A stretch of DNA of 64,000 nucleotides from Hyphomicrobiales bacterium. GTDB lineage: Bacteria > Pseudomonadota > Alphaproteobacteria > Rhizobiales > Rhizobiaceae. The position numbers and the translations under genes are program-made. Below the pieces are notes generated by a model. It had not been told where the DNA came from and did not search any database. It saw only the letters and a list, made by a program, of their open reading frames with translations. The stretch covers positions 22,244 through 86,243 of the forward strand of contig UCJU01000025.1 in the NCBI GenBank assembly GCA_900472925.1, given 5' to 3'. This document shows positions 36,627 through 46,782 of the stretch, in pieces (the first letter of the stretch is position 1; the number at the start of each line of letters is the position of its first letter).

Positions 36627-37772
36627 ATGATTTCAATGGCTTACGATCTCGCGAAAATCAGCATGACAGCCCTGATGCGGCCGGCTTTCGACGCCGGCAC
36701 CGCGCTTACGCGTCTGGACGAGCGCATCGCCCGTTCGCCGGTCGGCCAGGGCTGGATTGAACGGCAAAATTTCGCCGATGCTTGTGCCTCGCTGTGGATC
36801 GACGGCGAGCTCGTGCACCTGGAAGACCTCGTCCTCCACGACGCCACCCGCGACATCCGGAGCCCGACCCACGAACTCACCATCGCCCGCGACGTGTTGC
36901 GCACCCGCCGACGCATCGCCGCCCAACTCCCCGGCTGGGCACTGTCGGCCGACGGCGTTCGCACATTGCGAAAAACCTCGGAGATCGGGTCGGGCGGCGG
37001 GGACGAGGCGATGACGGCCAAGGCTATTTCGCCGGCGGCCGCGATCCAAGCGGAAGGGGAGGGGGAGGAAGGTGACGGCGTCGAACATCTCCTCGGCGTC
37101 GACTATGCTGCCATTGATGCGATATTGGCCCGATCAGAGGCGGCGATCGAGAGCGCCACACGAACCGGCCGTGTCGATGATCGTCCTGCTGAAAAGGATC
37201 CGATGATCTATGATCTCGACTGGGACGAGGATGCCCGGCTCGACGAATGGCGCGACGTGCTACGCCAGGCCCAGAACCTGCCGGCGGTGCTGCAGGCCAC
37301 CGTCGCCCTCGATGCCTGGAATGAGCTCTCCGTGCTGCAGCACGCGCCCTGGCTTGGCCGGCTGTTTACAGCGTCGATCCTTCGGGAATCCGGCATCACC
37401 ACCGGCGCGCATGTTTCCGCGATCAACCTCGGCCTGAAAACCATTCCCGTCGATCGGCGCCGGCATCGCGATCGCGAAACCCGGCTGTTGGCCATCGCCC
37501 ACGGGCTTTTGGCGGCCGCCGAGATCGGCATGAAAGAGCATGACCGTCTGGCGCTCGCGCAAAAAATGTTCGAGCGAAAGCTGGAGGGGCGGCGGACGTC
37601 TTCAAAACTGCCGGAGCTCGTCGAGCTGGTCATGGCAAAGCCATTGGTGTCGGCCGGCATGGTCGCAAAGACGCTCGAGGTGACGCCGCAGGCGGCGCGG
37701 CGGATCGTTTCGGAGCTCGGCTTGCGCGAGATGACGGGGAGGGGGAGGTTTCGGGCGTGGGGGATCCTGTGA
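36627..37772 (+). CDS. RHE_PE00001 family protein (DUF1612 plus helix-turn-helix)
   Basis: A 381-residue protein of a family common on rhizobial plasmids and chromids. The N terminus has the [23 protein letters not shown] pattern; middle segments include [19 protein letters not shown] and [19 protein letters not shown]; the C terminus has a helix-turn-helix ([42 protein letters not shown]). It is divergent from the recombinase with the inverted repeat between them. The exact role of the family is not established. Confidence 0.85.
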   Translation: MISMAYDLAKISMTALMRPAFDAGTALTRLDERIARSPVGQGWIERQNFADACASLWIDGELVHLEDLVLHDATRDIRSPTHELTIARDVLRTRRRIAAQLPGWALSADGVRTLRKTSEIGSGGGDEAMTAKAISPAAAIQAEGEGEEGDGVEHLLGVDYAAIDAILARSEAAIESATRTGRVDDRPAEKDPMIYDLDWDEDARLDEWRDVLRQAQNLPAVLQATVALDAWNELSVLQHAPWLGRLFTASILRESGITTGAHVSAINLGLKTIPVDRRRHRDRETRLLAIAHGLLAAAEIGMKEHDRLALAQKMFERKLEGRRTSSKLPELVELVMAKPLVSAGMVAKTLEVTPQAARRIVSELGLREMTGRGRFRAWGIL

Positions 37773-37959
37773 ATTGGTCTAGTTCAACCGTCAGAGCATC
37801 GGACCGGTTGGTAGCGCTGGCGAAAGTTACCACCACCTCCTGAGATTAACTAAAGTCTTGGAAGAGCGAAGGAAAAGTAGTTTTTTCGCGTAGGTGCACT
37901 TGCAATACCAAGAACACAATATACGGTTGCAGACGTGATTTGGCCTCCCGGGAAATAAC

Positions 37960-39159
37960 GTGTCCACACCCGCGAACTTCTTTGCCACCATTACTGCTAC
38001 TGGTGGCGTAGCCGACGTAATATTCGTCCATGGTTTGTCCGGAGATCCGGTCGAAACGTGGACGTTTGAGGGGTCTAGTGAGGCCGAGGGCGGCTACTGG
38101 CCACACTGGCTTGCCAGCGATCTCCCGCAGCTCAACCTCTATACCATCGGATTTCCCGCCAGCGTCTTCGCTCAATGGGCGAAAAAAGAGATGAACCTAT
38201 ACGACCGAGCGAAGAACGTGCTCGAGACGCTTGCGAGTTACGAATTTGGCAAACGGCCGCTCATTTTCATCTGCCATAGCCTTGGTGGGCTCTTGGTCAA
38301 ACAGATTCTGAGGACCGCCAGAGAATCTACTGACGAAGATTGGCAGAGGATTGGCACGGGGTGTGAGAGTGTCATTTTCATAGCCACGCCGCATAGTGGT
38401 TCCAGCTTAGCTGGCCTACTCAAGTTCTTCGTCAGCGGATTTACGTCCGTCCACGTCGAAAAGCTCTTGAAGGACAACGCTGAGCTAATCGAGCTGAACG
38501 AGAGTTTTCGCGCGCACTGCCAAAGAACGTCGATGGCAGTGTCCGTTTATCACGAAAAACACCTCACCAAAAAAACATTCCTCGTCGTGGACGAGAGAAG
38601 TGCAGATCCGGGCGTGAACGGGGTGATGCCTATCCCGATTGATGCCGACCACATCAACATTTGCAAACCGAGCGGCCGCAACGATCTAATCTATACCAGT
38701 ATCAGGCATCGGCTGCGCAAATTGGTTCCACCTGTATGTTCTTCCGATGAAACGCCAGGCATTGTGTTTGACGACGATGATCTCGATGAGCAGTCGCCGA
38801 GTGACAGACGTGACCTTATGTCCAAGATGATCGCCGCGGGTCGGGAACACCAATACCATTTCGCCAACGACTCCCAGAGCAAATTTGCACGCCCGTTTCT
38901 TCGGACGGGCCTCAAAACGTCGATTTCGGCCGTCTACAAAAATTTGCTCGCCGATATCGAACAACGTTTTCATAACTTGATTTATCATCCGCTGATATGC
39001 AGCGGAGCCGACGAGGCAACAGTAGCAGCCGCAATTCAAACTCAGATTGTCGATCCGCTCAGCCAAAAATATGCTTCAGACAACGCGACCGCGAAAACGG
39101 TTGTGAATGCTCTCTATTTTCTGACGGAACGCTGCCATATCCGCTGGGACAAACCATGA
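37960..39159 (+). CDS. ABC-3C effector: alpha/beta hydrolase with C-terminal ABC-3C domain
   Basis: A 399-residue protein, GTG start at 37960. Residues about 1-255 are an alpha/beta-hydrolase (lipase/esterase-like) domain. It has the oxyanion motif HGLSGD (24-29), nucleophile elbow CHSLGG with Ser107, and a probable catalytic His in DADHINI. The C-terminal about 120 residues (from MSKMIAAGREHQYHFANDS, with Q-x-x-I-V-D-P-L and Y-F-L-T-E-R-C-H-I-R-W) match the C-terminal domain of ABC-three-component systems. Such systems are predicted or shown to be antiphage. The effector would presumably cut lipids or acylated targets on activation. Confidence 0.85.
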   Translation: MSTPANFFATITATGGVADVIFVHGLSGDPVETWTFEGSSEAEGGYWPHWLASDLPQLNLYTIGFPASVFAQWAKKEMNLYDRAKNVLETLASYEFGKRPLIFICHSLGGLLVKQILRTARESTDEDWQRIGTGCESVIFIATPHSGSSLAGLLKFFVSGFTSVHVEKLLKDNAELIELNESFRAHCQRTSMAVSVYHEKHLTKKTFLVVDERSADPGVNGVMPIPIDADHINICKPSGRNDLIYTSIRHRLRKLVPPVCSSDETPGIVFDDDDLDEQSPSDRRDLMSKMIAAGREHQYHFANDSQSKFARPFLRTGLKTSISAVYKNLLADIEQRFHNLIYHPLICSGADEATVAAAIQTQIVDPLSQKYASDNATAKTVVNALYFLTERCHIRWDKP

Positions 39160-39662
39160 CTTATCGGATGTGGTATGCGCAGTTGGATATGTTCGACACG
39201 GCTCGCCGGTACCTGGCCCTGTTGTCGTCTTGGAAAGTCGAGGCGCCAAACCGGGACCGCCTCTTTGTATCCGACTTCTATTTTGTAAATCCGAGCCTTC
39301 TGCATCTCACGCATATGACAGTTGATGTACGTCGTAGCTTCACCACGCTGCGCATTCCGAAGCCAGACGAGACGTTCATTCAATATCCGTCCCCACCAAT
39401 CCTCTATACCAAGATGGGAGGTATTCAGGCTCAGGCGCTGCACAACCTCATCGGGAAAGGTTTAGTCGATCTCGAACTCGTCGATAAGGACCAATATCAA
39501 CTGAGCGAGGACGGGCGGCGGCTCGCTGCGGATTTAGGCGATCGACTCGTTCTGGATGGAGAGGAACGAATTCTGGATTTTCTCGTCACTGATTATGTCA
39601 CGATTGGGCGAGGAAAGGGCGGCCTTCGCGAAATGACCGGACTGAGAAGGATCGGTACCTAG
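39156..39662 (+). CDS. ABC-3C middle component
   Basis: A 168-residue protein whose ATG overlaps the previous stop (ATGA at 39156-39159). A winged-helix-like region is visible near the C-terminal half (KMGGIQAQALHNLIGKGLVDLELVDKDQYQLSEDGRRLAADLG, about residues 88-130). Position between a lipase-like effector and an SMC-like ATPase, with one-base gaps or overlaps on both sides, identifies it as the middle component of an ABC-3C system. Confidence 0.8.
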   Translation: MTYRMWYAQLDMFDTARRYLALLSSWKVEAPNRDRLFVSDFYFVNPSLLHLTHMTVDVRRSFTTLRIPKPDETFIQYPSPPILYTKMGGIQAQALHNLIGKGLVDLELVDKDQYQLSEDGRRLAADLGDRLVLDGEERILDFLVTDYVTIGRGKGGLREMTGLRRIGT

Positions 39663-39663
39663 C

Positions 39664-41559
39664 ATGGTTTCATTTTTTGCACTTAAGAGGGTTCGCGTCG
39701 CTCAAGGAAAAAATATTGCATACGATGAGGTCTTTCATCGTGGGGTGAACATCATCCGGGGCGAGAACGGATCAGGTAAATCGACCATCGCCGACTTCAT
39801 ATTCTATGGACTCGGCGGCGAATTCGATCGATGGAAAGACGCTGCTCAGAACTGTTCGGCTGTTCGGATCGAAGTCGAAACAGCGCAGTCGATCCTAACG
39901 CTTCATCGTACAGTAGCTGGTAAACAGGAACCGATACTGGTCTACTACGGTTCCTTGGACGATTCCTTGGGCAAGGGGATCGATGAATGGCAGCGAGTTC
40001 CAATCCGCCGGCCGTCCGGCGGTCTTGATTTATCCTTCACTCAGATCATGTTTCGGGCGGCGGGAATCCCGGAAGCGCCTAACGTTGCTAATTCCAATAT
40101 CACGATGCACCAGTTGCTACGCTTACTGTACGCGGATCAGCAGACTCCCCCGGGCAAGCTTTTTCGATTTGAGAGCTTCGATACTGGGGACATCCGCGAA
40201 ACGGTGGGACAACTAGTCATAGGTGTCAACGGATATGATCTCTACGAAAGCCTGATCAAGCTACGGGGAGCGAAAGCCGATTATTCGGAGAAGGACCGGC
40301 TCTACAAGGCTGCTGTTATGTCCCTTCCAAACGCTGAAGGGTTAACCTCCATAGCGGTCCTCGACAGGCGTTTGAAGGAGTTAAATGTTCGCAAGGAACA
40401 AATCGCAAGCGAGATCCGGAATGTCGACCAAGCCATCGGTGACGATCAAGCCAAACAATTTGCCGTAGAACGCCAGACAATGCACCGCCGCTTGCAGAAA
40501 TTGGCAGGTGATCTTCAGGTTTCGGAGCAACGAATCAGCGATCTCGCAGACGAGGAACATGAGCTCTATCAGTTCATCGAGCATCTCGAGCAGCAACTCT
40601 CTGCGCTTGGCGCAGCAGAAGAATTGTCAACGAAGTTGGGCAATATTGAATTTCAGTATTGTCCATCATGTTTAAAACCGCTTTCAGACAAGGACTCCCA
40701 GCATTGCATTGTATGTGCAGAAGTCCTCGATGAGGAAAAAGCCCGCTCCAGATACTTTGAGCTGAAAGTCGACAACGAACTCCAAATTAGAGAATCAAGG
40801 CAACTTCTCGCTATGAAAGCGGCTGAGGCCGAGAAGCTTCAAAGCGAGGTGAGGACACTTCGCCGAGCTTATTCGTCCACCATGACAGACTATTCCTCTC
40901 GCTACGATACCGCCAATTCTCCGAGAGAAAGTTACCTGGCTCAGCGCTTCAAATCGCTTGGTGGCCTTGAACGAGAAGCAGAATACATGGAGGAACTGCG
41001 AGCCACTCTTCAGCGGATCGATGAGTTGTCAGCTGAGCGCGCGAGGTTGAACGACGACATCACGGCTCTCGAGGCGAAGATCAAGCGGCTCGAGGCTTCT
41101 TCTACGGCGCGGATTTCAAAGGCGATGAATGTCGTCGGTATGATCGGCAAGCGGATATTAAGGAAGGATTTGAAGCGGCAAGAAACATTTGAGAACCCGA
41201 CGTCGTTCTCGATCAATTTTGGCGATGACGCTATGCTCGTCGACGGAAAAATGAATTTTGCAGAGAGCAGCAACGTCATCCTAAAGAACACGTCTATCCT
41301 TTCACTATTGCTCGGCGCCACATATGACGCTGATTTTTGGCATCCAAAGTTTCTTCTGATGGACAACATCGAAGACAAAGGTATGGAACAGATACGAAGC
41401 CACAACTTCCAGAAAATTCTCATCGAGGAGTCGAGAGAAGCGAAGTTTCCGCATCAGATAATTTTCACGACTTCAATGCTCGATCCTGTTCTAGAAGACA
41501 GCAAATTAACTGTCGGACCTCATTACACTCGAGAAATGAAGACCCTAACGATTGTTTGA
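39664..41559 (+). CDS. ABC-3C ATPase, SMC/Rad50-like with zinc hook
   Basis: A 631-residue protein. Walker A is GENGSGKS at residues 33-40. A long coiled-coil region (about 200-320 and 355-490) is split by a zinc-hook-like CPSC/CIVC pair (Cys333, 336, 348, 351). Walker B-like FLLMDNIEDKG lies in the C-terminal part, where FTTSML follows. This is the Rad50/SMC-type ATPase that in ABC-3C systems is proposed to sense invading DNA and trigger the effector. It starts one base after the middle component stop; the three genes form one operon. Confidence 0.9.
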   Translation: MVSFFALKRVRVAQGKNIAYDEVFHRGVNIIRGENGSGKSTIADFIFYGLGGEFDRWKDAAQNCSAVRIEVETAQSILTLHRTVAGKQEPILVYYGSLDDSLGKGIDEWQRVPIRRPSGGLDLSFTQIMFRAAGIPEAPNVANSNITMHQLLRLLYADQQTPPGKLFRFESFDTGDIRETVGQLVIGVNGYDLYESLIKLRGAKADYSEKDRLYKAAVMSLPNAEGLTSIAVLDRRLKELNVRKEQIASEIRNVDQAIGDDQAKQFAVERQTMHRRLQKLAGDLQVSEQRISDLADEEHELYQFIEHLEQQLSALGAAEELSTKLGNIEFQYCPSCLKPLSDKDSQHCIVCAEVLDEEKARSRYFELKVDNELQIRESRQLLAMKAAEAEKLQSEVRTLRRAYSSTMTDYSSRYDTANSPRESYLAQRFKSLGGLEREAEYMEELRATLQRIDELSAERARLNDDITALEAKIKRLEASSTARISKAMNVVGMIGKRILRKDLKRQETFENPTSFSINFGDDAMLVDGKMNFAESSNVILKNTSILSLLLGATYDADFWHPKFLLMDNIEDKGMEQIRSHNFQKILIEESREAKFPHQIIFTTSMLDPVLEDSKLTVGPHYTREMKTLTIV

Positions 41560-41616
41560 AGGCCCCGAGAGATGCGGTTTGTTCACAAGACTGCCGCTCA
41601 GTGTGAGGGTATTCGG

Positions 41617-42906
41617 TCAGACGGGCAAAAATGAAATGTTCGGTGCCGGAAGTGGTGCGCCTATCAAGTCGGCATAGACTTGATCTGCGAGGTGCGTCAG
41701 GAACGGTGCGGCATCGGCCGGTTGGATTGAGAATTTGGGCTCTAGGTTCGGAACAGTGAAGGCCGGCGTCCCCACCAACCCATCGTGCAAGACGATTGCT
41801 CCAAACCCGGAGACATAGGTCGCGTTTACATGTGACGCCCCATAGTGACCGTAGAGGGCATAGGACAAGATCGCCATTCGTCGGCGGATGTGGGGGAGCA
41901 TCAGATCAGCGGCCTCAATGCCATGCTCTTGGATAGCGATGAATGCTGGCCGCGTAGCGGTAAATTGGGTTGCCGCTTTCCGCATCGCCTCGAGCAATGG
42001 TTTCGAAGTGTCGTCTTCACGCTTGCTTCGCATGACCAAGAGGGAGCCAAAATCCTCCCCCACGGCCCCCGATACGTGAATATTTTCGCCGAATTCCTTC
42101 TTGAGGTTTCGGTATAAGGTCGTCTGGTCTATGGCGCCGACTAGAACATTCCCAAGAGGTCGCCGAAGCAGTTGAAATCCTCGACCATCGATTGTCGTTG
42201 GCGCTCCCGCCAGTAAAGCTGTTTCACAGCCCCTTTTGAGATCGCGCTGCTCCGCGAAGTTCGAAGACAAGCGGGAGTCAAGTGTGACGATCAATACCTC
42301 TCGCTGCTTTAAGTCCGCGTGCCTCGTCAACGCAGGACTGATAGACTCCATGAACCGATAGAAATCTTTTCGATGAATCGGCCGGCCGGCATCGGCGGAC
42401 AGACTCTTGCATTCAACCTCACCGGCAAAAGCGCCCCGACTAAACAGGAGGTCGAATTGGCCTCTTCCTTCGAGATCGATGAAGTCAACATCAAATCCGT
42501 GATCCATCAGGCGTTGAGCAAGATCGAATTCCAAATAAACGGGGGCGAATCCGTTTTCCGCCTTCAAGGCGTCGCGCAAGCGCCCCTCGAGAACCTGCCG
42601 ACCCTTCGGTGATAAGCGGGAATGGATTTCCACAGTGATCGCTGCAAAGTTGAGAGAGGCCATAATTAGTTCATCGATCAGATCCGGGCGAAGCTTGCCT
42701 TCCTGGGCAAGGACCTCAGCCTGAAATCCAATCGCCATTTCCAACCAGTGATAGTCGGAGACAATTTTCCACCGAAAATACGATGCGTCCTTGTCAGTCG
42801 CCAGCTGGTCGAGGCGTTTCATCCAACGCTTTTCGCCAGCTAACGCCATGAACGGATGAATGTATTTGGCAAGTTCATCGAGGGAAGTCGGCACGGAAAG
42901 CAGCAT
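41617..42906 (-). CDS. PD-(D/E)xK nuclease-like protein of unknown function
   Basis: A 429-residue protein. The segment FDLLFSRGAFAGEVECKSLS (151-170) has the D...E-x-K arrangement (D152, E165, K167) of restriction-endonuclease-like folds. The rest is not recognised; a C-terminal block (LMLPHIRRRMAILSYALYGHYG) is helical. It is convergent to the ABC-3C ATPase gene and divergent from the thymidylate synthase-like gene, so it is transcribed alone. It may be a stand-alone defence nuclease or a partner to one of the neighbours. Confidence 0.7.
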   Translation of the reverse strand: MLLSVPTSLDELAKYIHPFMALAGEKRWMKRLDQLATDKDASYFRWKIVSDYHWLEMAIGFQAEVLAQEGKLRPDLIDELIMASLNFAAITVEIHSRLSPKGRQVLEGRLRDALKAENGFAPVYLEFDLAQRLMDHGFDVDFIDLEGRGQFDLLFSRGAFAGEVECKSLSADAGRPIHRKDFYRFMESISPALTRHADLKQREVLIVTLDSRLSSNFAEQRDLKRGCETALLAGAPTTIDGRGFQLLRRPLGNVLVGAIDQTTLYRNLKKEFGENIHVSGAVGEDFGSLLVMRSKREDDTSKPLLEAMRKAATQFTATRPAFIAIQEHGIEAADLMLPHIRRRMAILSYALYGHYGASHVNATYVSGFGAIVLHDGLVGTPAFTVPNLEPKFSIQPADAAPFLTHLADQVYADLIGAPLPAPNISFLPV

Positions 42907-42995
42907 GAGATCAAAACCATCATGTTATTAAGGTTGTAGTATTCATTGCAATCTCCAGATAATAGCAACCAAAATCCAGCGCGAGTCTTCGATCC

Positions 42996-44048
42996 ATGTC
43001 AGCCGTCTACCGAAATATAAGCTTTGCGGCACCAGGCAGTTTTGCCGAAATCATGAAAAAGGGCGATGAGATTGCGGTAAGAGGGCAGTTGACCCGCGAG
43101 ATCTGCAACCAGGTCACCGTCCTTGAACGACCTTTGGAACGGTTTCTATTTCTCCCCGGTCGCCTCAACGACTGCTTTGCCCAGATTGCCGAGTCGATTT
43201 GGATCGTCGCAGGGCGAAACGATATTGCCTGGCTGTCCCATTATCTGCCGCGCGCGCCGGATTTTTCTGATGATGGAAAGACATGGCGTGCCGGATATGG
43301 ACCGCGACTTCGCAACTGGCGCGGTCGCTCTGATCAGCTCGATGAGGTCCGAAAGCTGTTGCTCAATGATCCGTCAACCCGACGGGCTGTGATGAGCATC
43401 TTCGATCCCGAACTCGATTATGCAGCAAGCCTCGATATTCCCTGCAACAATTGGATCGGATGGCTCATTCGTGATGGTCGGCTCAATATGAGCATCGCGA
43501 TCCGCAGCAATGATGCGATGTGGGGTTTTTCAGGGGCGAACGCTTTCGAATGGAGCGTGTTGCATGAGCTACTTGCGGGTTGGACAAATACCCAGGTCGG
43601 AACGGCTACGTTTTTCGCGGCATCGTTCCATCTCTATGAGCGGCATTTTAAAATCGCCCCAGCCATCGTTTCGAAGTTTCATGGCATCTCACCTTATGAT
43701 TTCGGCATTGCGAGCCTGCCTCTCTCGGTAAAATGGGCGGACCTTGAAGGCGCGCTGCAGCATTGGTTTGCAGCCGAGGCGCATGCTCGATCCGATCCGG
43801 ATAACAAAGTTCCTCATCTCGACGTGATCGACGACGAGTTCCTTCGGGAGTCCTTAAAGATTCTCCGACTGAAATGGCTTGAGCCGAGATTGACCGATAC
43901 AGAGCTTGCCGCACAGATGATTACGCTCGAAGAAAGCGACATGGCGGCCGCAGCCTACCAACATTTCGGCCGACGCCGTCCAGATCTCCTGCGCAACATT
44001 GGACATCCTAAAATCGCTTCGTTCTTTCGCGCTTGTGAAACCCGCTGA
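42996..44048 (+). CDS. Thymidylate synthase-like enzyme (possible dUMP C5-methylase or hydroxymethylase)
   Basis: A 350-residue protein with the active-site layout of thymidylate synthase. It has YGPRL near 101, phosphate-binding STRRAV (127-132), catalytic Cys150 in PCNN, RSNDAMWG (170-177), the pyrimidine-contacting Asn182, and H-x-Y at 212-214. The Asn at the pyrimidine position (Asp in dCMP hydroxymethylases) points to a uracil substrate. It is not a typical ThyA: the PCH of normal enzymes is PCN here and flanking regions differ. It may supply a methylated or hydroxymethylated dUMP for DNA modification, or change nucleotide pools during infection. Confidence 0.8.
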   Translation: MSAVYRNISFAAPGSFAEIMKKGDEIAVRGQLTREICNQVTVLERPLERFLFLPGRLNDCFAQIAESIWIVAGRNDIAWLSHYLPRAPDFSDDGKTWRAGYGPRLRNWRGRSDQLDEVRKLLLNDPSTRRAVMSIFDPELDYAASLDIPCNNWIGWLIRDGRLNMSIAIRSNDAMWGFSGANAFEWSVLHELLAGWTNTQVGTATFFAASFHLYERHFKIAPAIVSKFHGISPYDFGIASLPLSVKWADLEGALQHWFAAEAHARSDPDNKVPHLDVIDDEFLRESLKILRLKWLEPRLTDTELAAQMITLEESDMAAAAYQHFGRRRPDLLRNIGHPKIASFFRACETR

Positions 44049-44334
44049 GCCAACGCTATCGTCGCGTACGTGCGATTTAACCTAGGCTTTGCCGCTCTGG
44101 ATGAGAGCCCGTCAATTCTCGAAGTCGTTCGGCCTGCCGTCTCACTATTGCAGGTATCATACGATGCCCGTTGCACTCTCAAGAAGCGCAAGGCAAACTC
44201 GCCGGCACAACTTGTTGATAGCGCACGTTCGACGGTGCGGCGAGGATATAGGGGGAAATAATGCAGAAGCACTTAACAAGGCCACGTCTGCCGAACAGAC
44301 GGCACCAATGGTGTGTTCTGACTAAAGGTGTGTT

Positions 44335-46536
44335 TTGTCGGCAAGCCCAATGATTGCTCCCCGTTTCCTTCTCATAACGGATAGCCACTTCGCGGACGAG
44401 GGGAGCGAACTCAAACTCGACGATTTATCTAAGACATCCGTCCGCCAAATTCTTCATCCAACTCGCGAAGCTGAGATTGATAAGCTTTTTGGACGAATTG
44501 CAGATGAGCTTCGCCGAAACGGCGAGATGCTCGATGGCGTGCTGTTCGGAGGTGATGCACAGCGAAGAGGTCTACCAGGGGGGCATAGGATCCTTTTCGA
44601 CTTGATCATCCAACACTTCGGCGAGCGAGGAATATCTCCAAAACGAATTGTTGCGACCCCAGGCAACCACGACGTAAAGAAGTGGTCGGACCCTAGCTCC
44701 CGCGAGCGTTATCAAGCTTTCACGGAAGTTTGGAAGGAAATGGGTTGTGTCGTTCCATGGCTTGATGGGGTCGATGACCGATATAACTATGATCCATCAG
44801 ACCATTTTCTTGCAGCGGATGATAAACGCTGGGTCGTGTTTCCGTTAAATTCCAGCAACTGGTCACAGGTGCAAGTGGCTGTACCGGAATCATTGAGCAG
44901 GATCTGGTCAGACATTCCGCAGCGACTTTCTGACGATTTGAAAGAGCAGGAAAGCTTCCGCAGGGCATTCGATGACCTTTTGAGTTACGACATGGCCCAC
45001 GTATCGGACGCGCAGCTTGAAGTGCTTCGCGCTGTGATGGCGAATATGCCGAGCCCACACGCCGGTCCGCAGCTCAGAATCCTGCTGATGCATCACCATC
45101 TGCGCGCACCTGGGCTGCGCGTGGAGTTGAAAGCTTTTGAAAATGTTTCTAACCTCCAGCAAATCCGAGGCTTCATTGCGCAGTCAGGTGTGAATTTAGT
45201 ACTCCATGGGCACAAACATGAGCATGCCGTCCACTTTGAACATTTCGATGGCCTCGAGAGAGAGCAAACGAAGCGCGTTGCGGTATTATCCGCCGGTGCC
45301 ATCGACAATGGTCGAGACGAGGACGCCGCCCGAATTCTGTCGGTATCAGGTCTGCCCTACACGCCAACTCTTCACTCCCAACGCTTTGGCCTCGCTCGCA
45401 GCGGGCTAGATGCGCCCGTTGTCGCGGAGCCTTCCATCCGGCTTTGGTCTGAACACAGTCTTGCTGGTGGGCCAGCCGTCGTTCAGGGCGTAGACTTCAA
45501 TGAGGTCTATGCCCGCGCGTCGCATGCCGCCCTCCAACTGGTGCCGCGGGGAACTCTGGTAGTTCATCTTGACCTGCCCCAGACCGAAGTTCGGCTCGAT
45601 CTTCCTGATGGATATCCGGAAGCGAGTGATAGTTCGCCGGCCGAGCGCTTAGAATGGCTAAAGGAAATTGTCGGTTGGTGGCAATTGCCGCACTCCCATA
45701 GAGACAAGAACTTTCCCTACCCGCACGGATCCCGCCTTCGTCGCTACGGAGGGGTAACCGATCAGATCGACCGCTTGGGGGCCATGCTTGAGAGCACACG
45801 CTCGTCGCCGACGTTGTCCTCGCGAGCGCTTGCCATTCTCGTCGATCCAATTCGCGACTTTTTGCAGGGCAGTGATAAAGAGGCCTTCCCCTCGTTCACG
45901 ATGCTACAATTGAAGAAGCGTAGTGAAGGAGGGGACAACCGCCTCGACATAATCGGCTTCTACCGCGCTCAAGAATTTTCGCAGTGGTGGCCCGTTAATA
46001 TCGCCGAGTTGCGCGCAATTCAGGTGAGGCTGTCCGAAAGGGCCGGCACTAAGCTTGGGCGAATTACCACCATTACAACCGAAGCTCGGCTGGATGAGAA
46101 AGCGCCCGGCCAGGTGCATGTACCGATTCTCGACCGCTGGCTGGACCAAGCCCCCGAGAACATCTTTCTGCTTGCATGTTTGCTGGTCGGTCAGATCAAG
46201 GACCACCCACAGGAAAAGGTGCTTTTTGATCAGTGGCGGCAGAGCCTCAACGATCTTACATTGGTAGCGAGGGCGCGAAGCGCGGACGGCTCGCCAATAT
46301 CCTCACAAGGCCTTAAAGCCTTGCGGAACTATATAATTGCGCTTTGCCCAGACGGGCGAGGCCGGCCGCAATTCTTTCCTTATCTCGAAACGCTTGTGGA
46401 CCAGACTGAGAGCTTCGAGACTTCTGCGAAGGATATCGAAAATTTCGAGCGTTGGGCGAGGGCTATTAACCGGGCTGTGCCTGAGATTTTGAACGCTACA
46501 GCCCAGATTTCAGCACATTTGAGGGACGGGGCCTAA
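44335..46536 (+). CDS. Calcineurin-like metallophosphoesterase
   Basis: A 733-residue protein. The N-terminal about 330 residues hold all metal-binding motifs of the family: D-S-H (ITDSHF), FGGD, PGNHD, LMHHH and HGHKHEH. The remaining 400 residues are unrecognised and mostly helical. The start is TTG at 44335 or ATG at 44350; both give the same domain. The 286-bp gap from the thymidylate synthase-like gene makes one operon uncertain, but both are on the same strand and separated only by non-coding DNA. Such enzymes cleave nucleotides or phosphodiesters. Confidence 0.8.
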   Translation: MSASPMIAPRFLLITDSHFADEGSELKLDDLSKTSVRQILHPTREAEIDKLFGRIADELRRNGEMLDGVLFGGDAQRRGLPGGHRILFDLIIQHFGERGISPKRIVATPGNHDVKKWSDPSSRERYQAFTEVWKEMGCVVPWLDGVDDRYNYDPSDHFLAADDKRWVVFPLNSSNWSQVQVAVPESLSRIWSDIPQRLSDDLKEQESFRRAFDDLLSYDMAHVSDAQLEVLRAVMANMPSPHAGPQLRILLMHHHLRAPGLRVELKAFENVSNLQQIRGFIAQSGVNLVLHGHKHEHAVHFEHFDGLEREQTKRVAVLSAGAIDNGRDEDAARILSVSGLPYTPTLHSQRFGLARSGLDAPVVAEPSIRLWSEHSLAGGPAVVQGVDFNEVYARASHAALQLVPRGTLVVHLDLPQTEVRLDLPDGYPEASDSSPAERLEWLKEIVGWWQLPHSHRDKNFPYPHGSRLRRYGGVTDQIDRLGAMLESTRSSPTLSSRALAILVDPIRDFLQGSDKEAFPSFTMLQLKKRSEGGDNRLDIIGFYRAQEFSQWWPVNIAELRAIQVRLSERAGTKLGRITTITTEARLDEKAPGQVHVPILDRWLDQAPENIFLLACLLVGQIKDHPQEKVLFDQWRQSLNDLTLVARARSADGSPISSQGLKALRNYIIALCPDGRGRPQFFPYLETLVDQTESFETSAKDIENFERWARAINRAVPEILNATAQISAHLRDGA

Positions 46537-46782
46537 GCCAGGAATTACCCGCATTGTCGTGCCGGAAGACGGTCAAGTTTGCTCCGCTTGGAACTTTGTT
46601 CTCGCTTGTCCAAAGCGATCTGCAAGCGGTCCAGTCCCCCCTGTGCAACCATTTCGGTACCGGGCTGATCTCCCTTTGCTGGCCTGAGATTTATTTATTT
46701 GTCCGCCCAAGGCATACAGAAAAGAGACCGTGTATCGCGGGCGAAGTGTGTCGTAGGGGCAACATCTAATCTGCAGCACGAC

